A DNA stretch of 64,000 nt from Climacteris rufus (GCA_013398175.1 VZRZ01007863.1:1061324-1125323); one strand, 5' to 3'; shown: positions 30,301 through 45,300, counted from the first letter of the stretch. The notes: a model not told the origin generated them from the letters alone. Translations and numbers: made by a program.

Positions 30301-33300
30301 GAAGTGCTGCCCACCAGGGCTACGCTGAGCAGAGGGCGCAGAACCCCTGGGAGAGGCACCCCGAGCCGTGTGTACCGTGCACCGTGAGCCAGAGGTGCTT
30401 TCGGGCCGTGCCCGCGGCGCTCCGAGCGGTGCAGGTGTAGCGGCCGCTGTGTGCGGGCAGCGCCTGCCGGATCTCCAGGGCTCCTGCAAGACAGCGGGCA
30501 GGGGGCAGAGGGAGGGCTGGCAGGGACCCCCAGCCCGTCAGGGCTGTGCTGCCCCGTGCCCATACCTCGGGGCAGGACGCGGTAGCCCCCTCCTCTGCTG
30601 CCCAGCCGAGCCCCCTCCTTGCTCCACGACACCGTGGGTGGGGGCACCCCGGAGGCGTAGCAGGTGAGGACAGCCGGGGACAGCCGGGTGACAACCACGT
30701 CTGTAAGGTCATCAGCGATGCTGGGGGGCACTGCAGAGAGGAAGGAGGGAGGTGAGCAGGGCTGCATGGCTGCACGGTCAAGGGGATTCTGTCCCTGCGC
30801 ACATGGACATGGGTATTTCTGTTTCCCTCCTGTTCAGTCCCCAGAGAGGGAACCCGACCCCACGTGGGGCAGGACCCACACCACACCCGAGGCGGTGACA
30901 GATCCACTCTCAGCAAGACCCCCAGCCCCAGGAACTCACCGTGGACAGACACGAGGAAGACCTTGCGTGCCTCTCCGGCAGCGTTGGTGGCGATGCACTC
31001 AAACCTCCCCTCGTCCCGGGGACCGGGGCTGGAGATGAGCAGCGACCCCGAGGACTGCAAACTGTGCAGGCAGAGCACACATCAGGGTCACCCCTGCCCC
31101 ATGGGGAGCAGCAGGAGGGGCAAACCCCACCCTACAGGGGGATCCTTTGGTGGACAAGGTAGTGGGTGCTGCGGGTACCTGTAGGCATTGGATGGGAGGT
31201 GCAGGTTCAGGGGATGGCCGTCCTTCTCCCACCTGATGTGGGGCTCGGGGGACCCCCAGGTGTCACAGCCCAGCGTGGCCGGCTGCTGAGCCAGCAGGGT
31301 GAGGTTGGAGGGCCCGGGGACGATGGCAGGAGGAACTGTGGGAGGACATGGCAGCGATGAGCAGAGGACAGGGACACATCACTGCACTGATGAGAGCAGT
31401 CCAGCAGTGGTGGGCTGCAGGAGGGTGAGCCAAGAGGGATCCATCTGGCTCTCCCACTTACCCAGGACACGGAGGTCCAGGCCTCGCCGGTCAGAGCCTG
31501 CAGGGCTGGATGCCATGCAGAGGTAGTGGCCGAAATCCTGGACCTCGACAGGGCTGATTTGCAGGGACCCTCCTGGCAGGAGCTGCAGTCTGGGGAGGGA
31601 GAGCAAGGGAACCCCATGGGGGCTGTGCATGGCCAGGGTGCATCGCCAGTGGTTGGGAAGGTGACAAGTGCCACTGCAGCCACACGCAGCTGGTGTGGGG
31701 ACAGCTCTTCACAGGGTGACAGTGCTGCCTCTGCTCCGGGCACACCAAATCACCCGTTGCTGTGAGGGGTGGCACAATCTGAGCGCCAGCTCTCGGTGCC
31801 ACCAACCCGCAGAGCCTCATACCTGTCGCTCCCAGGAAGGGGCAGGAGCTGCCCGTCCTTCCGCCACGTCACCCGGGGCTCTGGCCAGCCCTCCGCCCGG
31901 CACGGCAGCACGGCCGAGGCGTTCAGCAGCACCCTCACCTCCGCGGGGCCCGGCTGGATCTCCGGGGCCACTGCCACAGTGCCCAGAGACACCACAGAGA
32001 GTGCGGAATGAGGCTGCGGGGTGCAGGATGCCAGCCCCGAGCAGCACTGGGAGCCGGGCATAGTCCAGCCCTGCCAGCCCACCAGCCGACCGTACGACAC
32101 CCCAGAGCATCCCACAGCCCGGATCCAACCGGGAGGGAGCCGCACCCGGGGCCAGGGCAGGGCAGGACTCACCGTGAAGGCGCACCCGGGCGAGCGGGTC
32201 GGTGGCCCCGGTGGCCCCGGTGGCCCTGCAGCTGTACTCGCCACCGTCCGCCGCAGCCACCGCCCGCAGCTGCAGGAATCGCCCCTCGGCCAGGACCTGC
32301 CTGCGGGCATCCTCCTAAAACCGCGGAACCCCCGTGAGCAGCAGCCGGCACCACCCGCACCGCCAGCCCCGTGGTGCCCCTGACCGCGCACCCTCCCTGC
32401 CCCACACAGGTACCTGCAGCGGGGAGCCCTCCCGGCGCCACTCCACGCTGGGGTGGGGCTCGGCATCCTCTGGGCACTCCAGGAGGAGCTGCCCCCCCGC
32501 CACAGCCGTGATGACGGGGATGTCCCCAAGGCTGGCCGTGCTGGGTGGGGCTGTGGGACACGGGCCAGGGGAGTCAGGGTGTGCCACGGGGGTTGGACAC
32601 CCCCATACCTGTCCCCTTAAACCATGCATAGGCCCCCATCATGCTGTGCTCCACACCCCTTTTTTGGAGCCCACACCCATCCCAAAGAAGGATGCAGGCA
32701 TGATGCTCTGACTCGCTGGTCCCCCAAAGTTTGGACCATCCTGCGGCACCCCCTGCTAATGCCCTCCTTGCTGTGGACACACTACCTTGGATGCTGATGT
32801 GGAAGCTCCTGCTGTCCTCCCCTGCAGGGCTAGTGGCCAGGCAGGTGTACAAGCCAGCATCAGCCATCTGCATGGCCAGGGAAGGGAAAAATTGAGGCAC
32901 AAAAAGAAAACCCAGGTAGGGAGAAGAAAGTGGAGCCCCTACCTCGGTGCTCTTAATGTGGAGGGTGCTCTCATTCCCTGACATGAGCGAGGGCCCTGCC
33001 AGCAGCTGTCCATCCTTCTCCCAGGTGACAGTGGGCACAGGGACACCTGTCACCACACAGGTCAGCTCCAGAGGGGTGCCCACAGCGATGGACATCTCAG
33101 TGGGGTGGGACGCAGCCTCGACACGGGGTGGCTCTGCAAGGCACATGGCAAGGTGGGAGGGGTCATCCCCTCATTGCTCCCAAAAAATTGGTTAAGCTGT
33201 CCTTCCCAAATCCCAGGGGGATGACACGCACCCATCACCAGGAGGTGGAAGGCTTTACTGGCCTCTCCCACCTCGTTCATCACCAGGCAGGAGTAAATGC

Positions 33301-36300
33301 CTGCATCAGCCGGCCCCACAGCCACCAAGTCCAGCCGTGGGCCACCAGGTACATGGTCACTCTGCTGCCCCAGGGGCTCTCCATCCTTCAGCCAGGTCAC
33401 TGTCGGTGCTGGGGACCCGGTGGCTTCGCAGGTGAAGGTGACATCGGAGCCCTCAGCCACCATCTGCTCCTCACTGCTCTCGGGGCTCTCCAGGACGGGG
33501 GGCACTGGGGAGGGAAGGGTTCCTTTTAGGGGGGCCATGGGAGAAAATTCAGGTCCCCAGGCAGTGAGGGTGAGTTTTTCAGTTCCCTGGTATCCTACAA
33601 GTGCCCAGAGGTGGTTCAGCCTTCCTGCAGGGTGCTCTGGGGCTGCTCTCAGGCTGCTCTTGCCTTGCTCCATCCCCTCCAAGCCCACCCCAGCAGTCAC
33701 AGGGTGGCTCAGGGCTCTGCTTGGGAACGGGCTGCAATGCACAATTTGTGCTCTGCCAACAGAATCAGTGTCCAGGTGCCCTCTGCTGTGCCTTCCCCAA
33801 CCACCTGCCCCATACCCTGTATCTGCAGGGCAAAGCTGCGATCGGCCACCCCTGCCCGGCTGGAGACGATGCAGGTGTAGAGTCCAGCGTCGGAGACCTG
33901 TGCCTGGGAGATCCTGACCCGTGGGATGGGGCACAGGGGTGGGGAGGAGACATCAGCTCCGGGTGAGCCCCTGCTCCCCAGGGTGACACTCAGCCACCTC
34001 GGGGTGCAGCCGTGGCCATCCCCGCACACGGGGGAGTGCCAGCCCCACAGCCTCAGGACCACTTCTCACCGGAGGACGTGCCCAGCCGAGAGCAGGGTGA
34101 CACGGGGGGACAGGCGGAGGGGCAGCCCGTCCTTCAGCCAGCTCACGTGCAGCGGAGGGGACCCCCGAGCCCAGCACTCCAGTGTCACCACCCCGGACAG
34201 GACTCCACGGGCCACCTCCGAGTCTCCAGCGCCTCTCTCGATGGCGGGAGGGACTGGGCGAGGGGACAGAGGCGCTGATGGCGCTGCCGGGCGCGGGTGG
34301 CCCCGGCGCTGCCCCGCAGGTCCCAGCCCCGCTCACCCAGCACGTTCAGCGTGTGCAGCCGCGTGTCCTCGCCCAGGCTGTTTCGGGCCAGGCACAGGTA
34401 CGCCCCGGAGTCGGCAGCTCGGAGCCCCTCGAGGAGCAGGGAGCTGCCGTCCGGGGACATCCTGCGCGGGGAGGATGGGACGGTGACCTGTGTGGGCATC
34501 CCTAACGTGCCCGCGGGGCAGAGGCGCTCTGTGCTCAGTTTAGAGCCAAGGATGAAGGTTTTGGGGAATGCTACGAGGTCAGGGCATCAACTGGGACCCT
34601 GCCAGGGTGACAGTGGCCACCCCGGACTCCAGGGCTTAACCCAGGATGATGTTCTCTCAGCAAAGAGCTGGGGTGAGCAGGTCCCAGATCAAGCAATGGG
34701 AAGAAGCAGCAGAGCTCAGCCTGTCTTGCACGGCAATTTTGCACATGGGGACCCTGAGCCCCTGGGGTGTCCCCCCCACAGACTCACCGGGCATGTGAGG
34801 GGGGCTGCAGCCGCAGGGGCTGCCCGTCCTTCAGCCAGGAGATGTCGGGGGTGGGCTGTCCCTCTGCCCGGCACTCCAGCCTCACCCCGCCACCCTCCAG
34901 CACGCTGTGCTCACTGGGGACCCCCGCGCTGCTGATCTGGGGGGGCACTGCACCGAGAAGAGAAGGAGGCTGAGGGAGAGGAGGGGGAGGACGGCTCACC
35001 TCCGAGGGAGAGCCCACAGGGACCTGGCTGCCTCGGGGAAGCCCTACCTCGCACCAGCACCATGAAGTCCTTGCGTGCCTTGGCCCCCTGAGCCGGTGCC
35101 AGGCAGGTGTACCGGCCCTGGTGGAAGGGCTGGAGCGGGCTGAGCTGGAGCTGGCTCCCCCCCAGCACCAGACCCTGCTCTGGGCTCGTCTCTGCAAGGA
35201 GACAGGGAAAAAGAAACTGAGCAGTGCTCCTCCATTGAGCCCTCCCCAGGCTCACTGTCGTGCTCCCCGCTTCCCACCCCAGGGACCCAGGTTTGGGCAC
35301 ACTGTTAAAACGGAGTCCTTGGACTGTTCACTGCTGCAGCTTCACAGGAGAAAAGAGCCACCGGTTCGGGGGCAAACCCCTGTCCCAGCAGGTGCCCCAA
35401 GGGCTGCAGCCAGAGAGATCAGCCACCCACATTGCTCCATCACACCTCGTGCCCACATCCCATTGCTTCAAGCCTCAGGAATGAACCTGAGGTCTCTTAA
35501 AAGCACGCAGGGAAAATGTCAGTGCCTTCATGCTCTGTCTCCTCCCTGTGAGGCCCTGGGCATCTCTTGCAGCAGGATCAGAAATGGGAAAACTGAGGCA
35601 GGACTGTTTGGGGGGAGCAGCAGCGGGGCTGGGGGTGGCAGCCCAGCACGGAGCTCCCCTGCACACACACCCAGCAGGCTCCCGTCCTTCAGCCAGGTGA
35701 CAGCAGGCACGGCCATGCCAGGGACTTGGCAGGTCAGGACGAGGGGTGACCCCATGTCAGCTTCGAGTATCTCCTGCTGTGCGTCCTGGGTGCCCAGGGG
35801 CTCTGAGGAGGAGCAGGAACAGGGGGTGTGAGCAGGAACACACAGGCTGGGGTTCACTGTTGGCTCCTCAGTGTGTGCTGGGGGGACAGAGCTCCTGGCC
35901 AGGCTCTCACCGTGGACGCTGAGGATGAAGCTCTTCTCATCCTGGCTGGCCATGTTCAGTGCCACACATGTGTATGTGCCCGAGCTGGAAAGCTGCAGGT
36001 GAGGGAGCTGCAGCACCCGTGAGCCTGGAAGAAGCAGAGAACAGGGAGTCAGGACAGGCTGGAGCAGGACCAGGTCTGGGTCACCACGCCAACAAGCTGA
36101 CTGGTCCCCCAGCACCCGGCCAAGCTCCATGCAAGAGGAATCTGGCCATTGAAGCCTCTCTTTGAGGTCCCAAGCCTTGCTGTGCACAGCAGGAGAGGGC
36201 ACTGGGCTCCCAGGGAGCAGCAGCATGGAGTTTGCAGGATGCAGCCCTTGGTCCTCTCTGCAGGGGATCGCTCAGCAGTGTGTCATTAGTGCGTGGTACA

Positions 36301-39300
36301 ACCCAAAGTCTGGGCTCGAATTCCGCACGTGGCATCCAAAAAGGGGGATTTGGGAACTCACCATCAAGAGCCAGGGCACAGGCAATTGCCCTTGCTCATC
36401 CCAACATACCTAGGGTGTTGGTCACCTCCTCGCTGAGCCGCAGGACGTGGCCATCCTTGTACCAGGTGATCTCTGCAGCCGGGTGGGACTGGATGTCACA
36501 CACCAGTGAGATGCTGCCATTGACGATGCCATCAACACTTTCAGGGTTTGTGCCCACGCTCCAGGAAGCTTCTGCTCCAGCAAACCCAAAAACACAGTGC
36601 CAAAGGGGAGCCATCACCATGAAGGTCAATGCCTCCCCAGAAGGAACCACAGACCGAGCCTCTCGCCTGCTCAGAGAGTGCAGCACCTCGACCTCCTCAC
36701 ACAGGGCGAGCGTGACCAGCACGAGGGGACAGAGGCAGCCATGCATTTCCAGAGCCATGGGAGACTCCAGTTGGTGGAGAAGGAGGAGGAGGAAGGGAGT
36801 AAATCAGTGACCCAGGGAAGGGGAGATGCCTTACCCTGAACGGCCAGGGCAAAGTGCTTCTCGGCTGAGCCGGCCGGGTTCTCAGCCACGCATGTGTAGC
36901 TCCCGGTGTCACCCACCTCCACCATGGCCACCTGCAGAGGAGGAGCAGAGCCCCACTGAGGGCTGCCCTGAGCTGGGGAGCTATTGGGGCTCCCATGGGG
37001 ACTTCAGCACCTGGCAAGACCAGGGCAACCTCCTTCAAGAGGGAAGAATGCCCCATCCCCTCCATCCAGTGTCTCCTGTGTCCCTCCTTGACACAGCCAC
37101 CTGCCCAGGGGGACACCAACCTGCAGGACCGTGCCACCCTCCAGGAGCTGGTGCCGTGGGCCAGCCTCTATGTGGAGATCATTCCAGAGCCAGGACACTG
37201 TGGGCTCCGGGTGCCCAGTAACTTCACATTTGAAGTGGACAGTGCCATTGATGGTGGCCGTCACCTCCTCTGCTGTGTCCTCTGTGCCACCACGGATGGC
37301 TGGGGCAGCTGGAAGCAGGAGGTTATGGGGCTGCCAGGTGCCTCCATCCCATGTCCCCCTGTCCCTGTACTCACTCAGCACCTCCAGCTCGTAGTGCAGG
37401 CGGTCCTGTCCCGCGGCGTTGGCGGCCTCGCATGTGTACCTGCCCCCGTCCTCCTCCTGCACCGCCTGCAGCTGCAGCACCCGGCCCCCTGCGACACGGG
37501 GCAGGGCTGGGGCAGGGCTGGGGCAGGGTCTGTGGGATATCCCCCCCAAGCCTCGCCCTGCACAGGCCCCTACACAGCCCCAGTGACCCCAGAGGTCCCA
37601 CAGGTGCTGTGCCTGCTGGCAGGAGCAAGGGGACAGGAGCCAACCTCCTCCATGCTGTGGATGCTCTTAACCCACAAAGCTTCTGCAGGACCACCCCCAA
37701 ACTCCACAGTGGGGGTCCACACCCATTACCCATTACCTTGCAGCATCAGCACCCCCGGGCCGGGGGAGAGGGGCTCCCCATCCTTGTACCAGGTGAGCTG
37801 GGGGGGAGGGATGGCGCTGGTGTCGCAGTAGAGCGCGGTGGGCTGGCCGAGGACGGCCTGTCGGTGCTCTGTCACCTCCCCATCCTGGTCTTCCTCCCGG
37901 TAGAAGATCTCGAGTGCTTCCTTAGGGCTTGTCTGCTGCTGGAATAGGGGGGGCACTGCGGGGACAGGCTGTGGTCAGCTGTGGGGATCAGGGATGGGGA
38001 CCCCCAGGTGCAACCACAGTGTCTGCTCAGGCCTGACTGGGGCTGAGGAGATGCTGTTTTCCACCATCTTCCTGCTCACCCTTCTCTGCTGCCACAAGTG
38101 ACCCCCGAGGGTCCCTGCTCCTGCTGAGACACCCTCTGGCTGCTGGCTCTCCACCCAGGGCTCACCTTGGACACGCACAATGAAGTCCCTGTCGTCTTCA
38201 CCCACAGCGTTGGTGGCCACGCAGGTGTAGTGCCCTGAGTCCGAGACACCGGCTGGTTGGATCTGAAGGACCTGCCCCTCACTGAGGATCTGGAGGTGTT
38301 CAGAGCTTGCCAGGAGCTGCATGGAGACCCCAGCAGGATTACACACCCAAGAGTGGGTCAGAGCCCAGCCAACCATATAAAGGGTATCTTCCCACTCCAT
38401 CCAGCTGGGACAATCCCCAAACCCGGGCCACAGTAGGACCTCACCTGCTTGTCCTTGTACCACTGGATGGTTGGCTCGGGCACAGCCCAGGTTTCACACT
38501 CCAGCACCACTGTGCTGTTGACCCTGGTTTTCACCTCTTTCACGGCAAATTCCCCCAAAGAATCCTCTCTGGCAATCCAAGGAGGAACTAGTGGGGAAAG
38601 ACAACGGAGCTGGGATGAGAGAACAATCCCCAACCCTTGCTCTGCCCTAATCAATGACAGGAAGAACCTCGGGGAACTGCTGATACCCTTGGATGGACCC
38701 TGGACAAGTGGTGATGCTCAGGGGTCTGAAGAAAGGGAAAGGAAGGGAAAGGAAGGGAAAGGAAGGGAAAGGAAGGGAAAGGAAGGGAAAGGAAGGGAAA
38801 GGAAGGGAAAGGAAGGGACAGGAAGGGAAAGGAAGGGAAAGGAAGGGAAAGGAAGCAGCACTGGCCCAGTTACAGTGGTAAGGTCACTGCAGGAATTAGG
38901 AAGGGCATGGGGAGCTCCCTCACCCAGGACCTTCACAGCATAGTTCTTCAGAACCTCCCCATCTTCACTGGCCACAACGCAGCTGTAGGTGCCCGTGTCC
39001 TCCTCCTGGGCGTTCAGGATCTGCAGCCCGTGGCCACCTGGCAAAGGGGGTCTCCTGAGAGGGTCGCTGCTCACAGCCACAGCTCTCTGTCCCCCTGACG
39101 GCATCTCAAGGGACCTGCAGAGCACCTGCAAGCCTGGCTTGAGGGGGTCTAATGCTCTTCTAGAGCCCAGTCCCAGGCTTACAAAATCATCACTGAGGCT
39201 CTACTTATTGTCAGAGAATGCAGCACATGGGAGAGCAGCATCCACCTGATGGCCTGAGCCCCTGGGGTCCTGCAGGATGAGGACTCCTCACCATCCCACT

Positions 39301-42300
39301 GTGCTGGACCACAGCCAGACCAAGACAAGGCCCCACTCCCACTCCCCAAGGCATACACAGCAAGGGGCCACCACAGTCATGCAGAGCCAGTGGACACCAG
39401 CACAGTACCAGGGAGCAGGAGGACATTTCTAGATGCTTTGAGAGGAACCTCGTCCTTGAGCCAGGTGATGTTGGGAGCTGGGTATGGCAGAGCCTCGCAG
39501 AGCAGGGAGATGGGGTTGTTGATGATCACTGTCACTTCTTCTGCAGCAGCATCATCTCGAGCAAAGGTAGGAGTGGCTGCAGAGATGTGTTTGTGTGGCA
39601 GGTCAGCACTAGCACCCACTTAGGCTTCCCAGTGCTTCACCCCCCCACCAGAGAGCACAATCCAAGTTCAGGACTTGACACAGCATGTGCCAGCTTCAGA
39701 CTGTGCCCTGTCCTGCTGCCCTCCAAAAGCACAGGGACACAAGACACACTCCTACTTCCCACAAGCCACCCTCAGAGATGGATCCTGCACTAGACAGACA
39801 CTTTTTGTTCCTCCAAGAGGTCTCACAAGGGTGTTGGGACAGGTCTATGCCGTGCTCTGGCTGCAGGACTAAGGGGTCCTCCCCACCTACTGGGGGGAAA
39901 GGCATTGAAACCCTCTAAGCCTGCTCAAAACTGAGACTCTGCCTCCATCCAAAGGCGTCTCATACCTAAAACATCCAGCAGGTAGTGCTTGGTCTGATTT
40001 GCCACAGAGCTGGAGGCCACGCAGGAGTAGCGGCCGGCATCAGCCAGGGAGGCTCGGGGGATGTGGAACAAGGAGCCATCAGGGGAGATGGAGAAGGTGC
40101 CACTGCCAGGGAGAGGGTGGTTGTCCTTCAGCCAGGTGATCTTAGGTTGTGGGTTGCCTGTGGGGGGTGGAAAGCAGGTTTTGGCCTTTGTGTAAAGTTT
40201 TTCCATGTGTGAGCACAGCCTGGCTGGGGTCACTGTTGGAGCTTTTCTGGAAAGCAGGGGCATCAGCCCAAATCAGAATTATCATGATCTGGATCAGGAT
40301 TTTAGAGGCTGCTGGATGAGCCAGAATGAAGAAAGAGAACTGTCCTGAGTGGGAGGTGATTAATTATTCCCATCACTAAAGTAAGGATGAGATTAGAGGA
40401 ATTTTTGCTCCATTTGGGAAAGATTGGAGCTTACATTGTGGAACAAACTCCTCACGTGGGCGTCCCCACCCCAGAGCTTCCCGGACAGCACAACTGCAAA
40501 GCCAGGAACCATCCCAAAAAAGCTCTGCAGCCGATTTCAGCTGTTTCCATGTCTCTGACTGGAGCCATCCGTTCACTCCATGCCCCAAAGTGAGACTCAG
40601 GTCTGCCCCAAAACCCATCTCCCACCTGCTCGTGCCACCTCCCTTCCCCAGTGGATGCTCACCTGCAGCCAGGCAGGACCAGGTGACAGGGTGACCCTCG
40701 GGCACTTTGAAGGTCTCTTCTTCCCCTGCGTTCTCGATGTGGGGAGGAACTAGGAACACGAGCCACCAGGGACCTCAGCAGCTGGCCGGCTTGGCCGAGC
40801 CTCTGAGCTCACATCCTAAGGCACAAAGGACTCCAGCACTGTCAGCAGGTCCAGTCTTAACTCATGTCTGCTCCTGCAAGGGTGGAGCTCTGAAATCCCA
40901 CCAGGAATCCTGCAGCCGACAGAAGACTCTTCCTTACCTAGGACCTCCACATGGAAATGCCTCCTGGCCTCCCCAGCTATGTTGCTGGCCAGGCAGGAAT
41001 AGTGACCACCATCCTGGGCTCGTGCACGGGTGAGCCTCAGCAGCCAGCCCCCTGGAAGCACGGAGCAGAGAGGTCTCAGGGCCCTGATCCAGGTACCAGC
41101 ACAGCCCAGCAGTGCTCCTGCAGGGCTGGAGTTCCACCATGAGTTTAAACTCATCAGTTTTGGGGAAAAACTTGTTCCCAGAGCACTCATCTCACAGCAT
41201 CCAAACCCCTGACCTGAAAGCACGTGCGTGTGCTCGCTGGGGGTGACAGGAGAGCCATCCCAGAACCAGGTGATGGTGGGCTGGGGAACACCAGTGGCCT
41301 CACAGGTCAGTGTCAGGGATCCTTGCAGAGAGACACTGATGTTGGTTGTCAGTCCTGATCCTTGAATGAACTCAGGAGGAACTGGGGATGCACAGAAAGG
41401 AACAGACCTCCATTAGCAAAGCAGCCAAGACATCAAAGGAGCAAAGCAAAGAGGGCAAAACTGGGTGAACTTGGCTTTTCCCACCCTCCTGCTTTGTACA
41501 GTTTGAGGACACGAACCCAGAAGGACCATTTTCATTACCTGGGGTTGGTGACTGATCCAAGCAAGGATCTGCTACTTACCTGCACACCTGAGCCCAGACT
41601 TACATGGCCTGAGCCCCCTCAGGCCTCTTATAGCCCAAGTGACCTTGACCCATGAGGTTTCCCCAAGTCCTTGGGTAGTAGAGGACTTCATAAGAGATGA
41701 TCTGCTGTGAGGACCCTGCAAAGAAACTCCTGCCTGACAGACCCAGCCCTACAGCTACTCCTGAAGCATAACCCTGCTGTCCCCAAGACCTTCTACATGC
41801 TGGATTGTCCAAGACCTACTCCACATCAGGTTGCTCCACATCACCACCCTCCTGATCCTGCCTGCATCCACACCCCCAACCACCAGCCCCATCCCACGTC
41901 CCTACCGTGCACCACAACATCAAACTCCCTCTGCTCCTGCCCTTCTGTGTTGGCCACCAGGCAAGTGTAGCGTCCTGCATGGGCCACCTCTGCCCTGGGG
42001 ATGTGCAGCCGCCTCCCTTGCTCCGTCAGCAGGATCCTGTCCCCGCTGGCCACGGGCTGCCCGTCCTTCACCCACGTCACCAAGGGTGCAGGTGTCCCCA
42101 TGGCCTCGCACTCCAGAACTGTCTCGCCACCCTTGATGACAGAAATCTTCCTGGGGGCGTTGCTGCTGCCCTGGACTCTCGGCAGAGCTGTGGGCAGAGG
42201 GACACAGGGTGGAGGGGATGTGCAGCAACTCCCTTGGCCATGCACAAGTGGAGGGGCAAAACTGGCCCAAGTAGCAGCATCCCTTCCAAAATATCCAGGG

Positions 42301-45300
42301 AACCAGGCAATGGCTTTTGGGTCCAGCTAGACCTTGCACTGAGCGAGGTCACAACACCTCCACCCACCCCCACAGGTCCTCTGTGTCTCTGGTCCCCCTG
42401 GCTCACCGTGCACCTCCAGGTGATGCTCCTTGCTGCTGCTGCCAGCAGCGTTCCTGCACTCACAGGTGTAAATCCCCTCGTCCAGCAGCTGTACCTTCTC
42501 CATGAACACCATGTTCCCTCCTGGGGACACCAGCTTTGGGCTACCAGGCTGGGTGGAAAGAGGCTCACCTGACCAGGGAAGCAGACAGCATCCTCCTCTC
42601 AGGCCCCCAGCAGGACAAATTCCCAGCTAGAAGCTGGATACTGCTCAACAAAAAGCACTCCTTGCTCCAAGGAGACCAGCATCTGGGTCAGCACACGTGG
42701 GGAGAGATGAGGCTGAGGAACAGGGCCCTACCATCCTTCCACCAGCTCAGGGTGGGCAGGGGGATCCCATGGCACTCGCAGGCCAGCTGGACAGACTGAC
42801 CCTCCAGCACGGACACGGCCTCAGGCTCTGATGAGGAGAAGGATGGAGGCACTGCAGGGATGAGAGAGCAGCCTGTTGATGGCACTGGACAAGAGGAGAA
42901 GGGCAGCTCCTCACTGGAGCTCCATCCTGCTGGACACACGCTCCCTGCAGCTCTGCTGGGTGCCACACACAAACCAGGGAGGCTCCCCTGCCCTGGCTCC
43001 ATGTAGAAACAATCATCTCGTCCTTCCAGCCAAGCGAGGGATGCTTTTAATTGCACGTGGCCAACAGCAGAGGATGACCAAGCATCCCACAAGCAGGCCA
43101 AGGTCAAGCTGGCCAGACACAGCCGTATTAGGCAGCCCTGCTCACTGGGAAGGTTACCCAACTCTTTCCATTATCAGATGCTGTTCTCTGTTGCTCATAA
43201 ATACAGCTGGCTGGAAAATGGTAACTCCCTCCCATGAGAGATATCAATTTGTAGAAGAATAACCCCAACACCCAGAAACCCCTGAAAAACAAAAACAGCA
43301 GAACCCAAACAATCCGCCCAAGCCAGGACAGCAGACGTGCAAACATTTTCCTGGGAAGGGATTGCAGGAACAAGCCCAGACCAGGAGAACTGGATCTTCT
43401 CCACTCCCTGGCCACCTGCCTGCAGGACTTCCACCAACTGGCCTAGAGCATCCCTGAGAAAGCCAGACCCTGGCTCAGCCCCTGGTGCCATGGACATGCT
43501 GAGTGGTCTGGGAAGCTGCAGGTATGCTGGGATCAAGTGAGAAAAAGCGCCCAGTGCCCATCTTGGCAGCAGCCCAGGAGTCACTGCTGACATCCCCCAG
43601 GGGGACAGAGAAATGTCACCAGGCACATCAGGGTGCAAAAGGGACAGGGTGGGTACAAGACACCGTGATGGGGACCTGGCAATAGCCATCCATGGGGCCA
43701 TGGCTTTCTAGGACATTATTTGGGATGAACACAGGGGATTGCATGGTTGGAATTGCAAACAGGGCAGAGGATGGGGGCTCTACTAGAGCCATCTTCCAGG
43801 GATGTGCCCCGAGGGCTGGCACAGCCCCACTGGTCCCACACTCCCACGAGAGATTCCGGGGAGGAAGCCCCCATCCCTGAGGCTGGCACAGCTGCACTCA
43901 CCAGTGACCTGCAGGCTGTACCAGCGCTCAGCCAGCCCGGCCACGCTGGAGGCCACGCAGCGGTAGCTGCCGGCATCGGAGAGCCGGACACGCGGGATCT
44001 CCAGGCGCTTCCCATCCCTGGACAGCCTCTGTCCTGCCGTGTCCCAGAGCTGCTCGTGCCCCTTGAACCAGGTGATGTCTGGAGGGAGCAGGGAGCCGAG
44101 CTGTGAGGAGCCAGCCCTGCTGCTGCCCCACTCCCCCGGGGAAAACCCTGTGGTTCATGAGCAAGAGCCGAGGGAGAGGATCCACCCACCGGGAGCAGGC
44201 AGCCCCGAGGCCAGGCATTCCAGGGATGCTGTGCCGTTCTCCGGGATGGCCAGGTCCACCACGCTGGGTTCGATGTTTGGCGGCACTGCAACCCAACCCC
44301 GCTGTCACCGGCGCTGTGTGACCTGGGCTGTCTGCAGCCACCGCCAGGCAGGGCCCTGGGCACGGCCCGGCTCTCCGGGGGCTCTCGGCACACACCGGGT
44401 CCTGGCAGAGCAGCAGCCGGGGCCACAGCTCGGGGAGAGGACCACATCGCCATCACATGGTGCCACCACTGCTCTCCAAGCCAGCCAGCAGGTTTGTTCC
44501 CTGCCCCAAGGGGACATCCACCCTCCCCAGGCAGGAATCTCAGCCTCCTGCCTGGCTTCTCACCTGGCACCTTCAGTGTCACACCCTGCCGATGGAGGGG
44601 AAATGGGGCTGGGGGAACGCCCTCCACCAGGAAGCACCCGTCAGGGATTTACTGAGGTGCCAGTGGCCTTCAGATCTCAGCCTCATTGACAGAGGACAGG
44701 ATCCCAAGGGATCAAGCTAATGACCCTACACCTACCAAAAATCTGGGCCAAGAACACCCACCCCTCTGGCCACCCACGTTCTTCCTGACACACGGGATGG
44801 AGAGCAGGTCTTGCCCCAGATGCTGTGCTCACCATGCACCGAAACCTGCACCTCTGCTTGGGCCAGCCCTGCCCAGTTGCTGCCCTGGCAGACGTAGAGC
44901 CCTCCGTGACCAAGCCCCACTCGGGTGATGAGCACAGTCCCACCGTCCTCAGACACCACCACACCATCCTGCTCGCCCAGCAGGTTCCCATCCTTCAGCC
45001 ACCTGCGAGGAAGGGGACAGGCAGCAAGTCCTGGGTCTGTCCTGCCAGCACCCACCCCTTGTCTCTGCACACCAAAGGGCTGAACTGTGGGCTGCTGGCA
45101 GCAAGGACTGTCCCCCTGTCACCTGGCACGGGGCTGGCAGTGCCCAAATTGTTGAGCAGAGGACACCAGGGGCAAGGAGAAGCAATGGATGCCTCCCACC
45201 TTAAGGGACACCCCAAGCCAGAGGCCTCTACCACCCATCCTGGGAACATGGGCAGGACCCACCACGCTGCAGTGCTCACCGGATCTGGGGTGGGGGCATG

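Noticed and set aside
38449..38943. Frame with GKERKGKEGKG repeats
   Set aside because: Direct translation of the GGAAGGGAAA decamer repeat on the strand opposite HMCN2.
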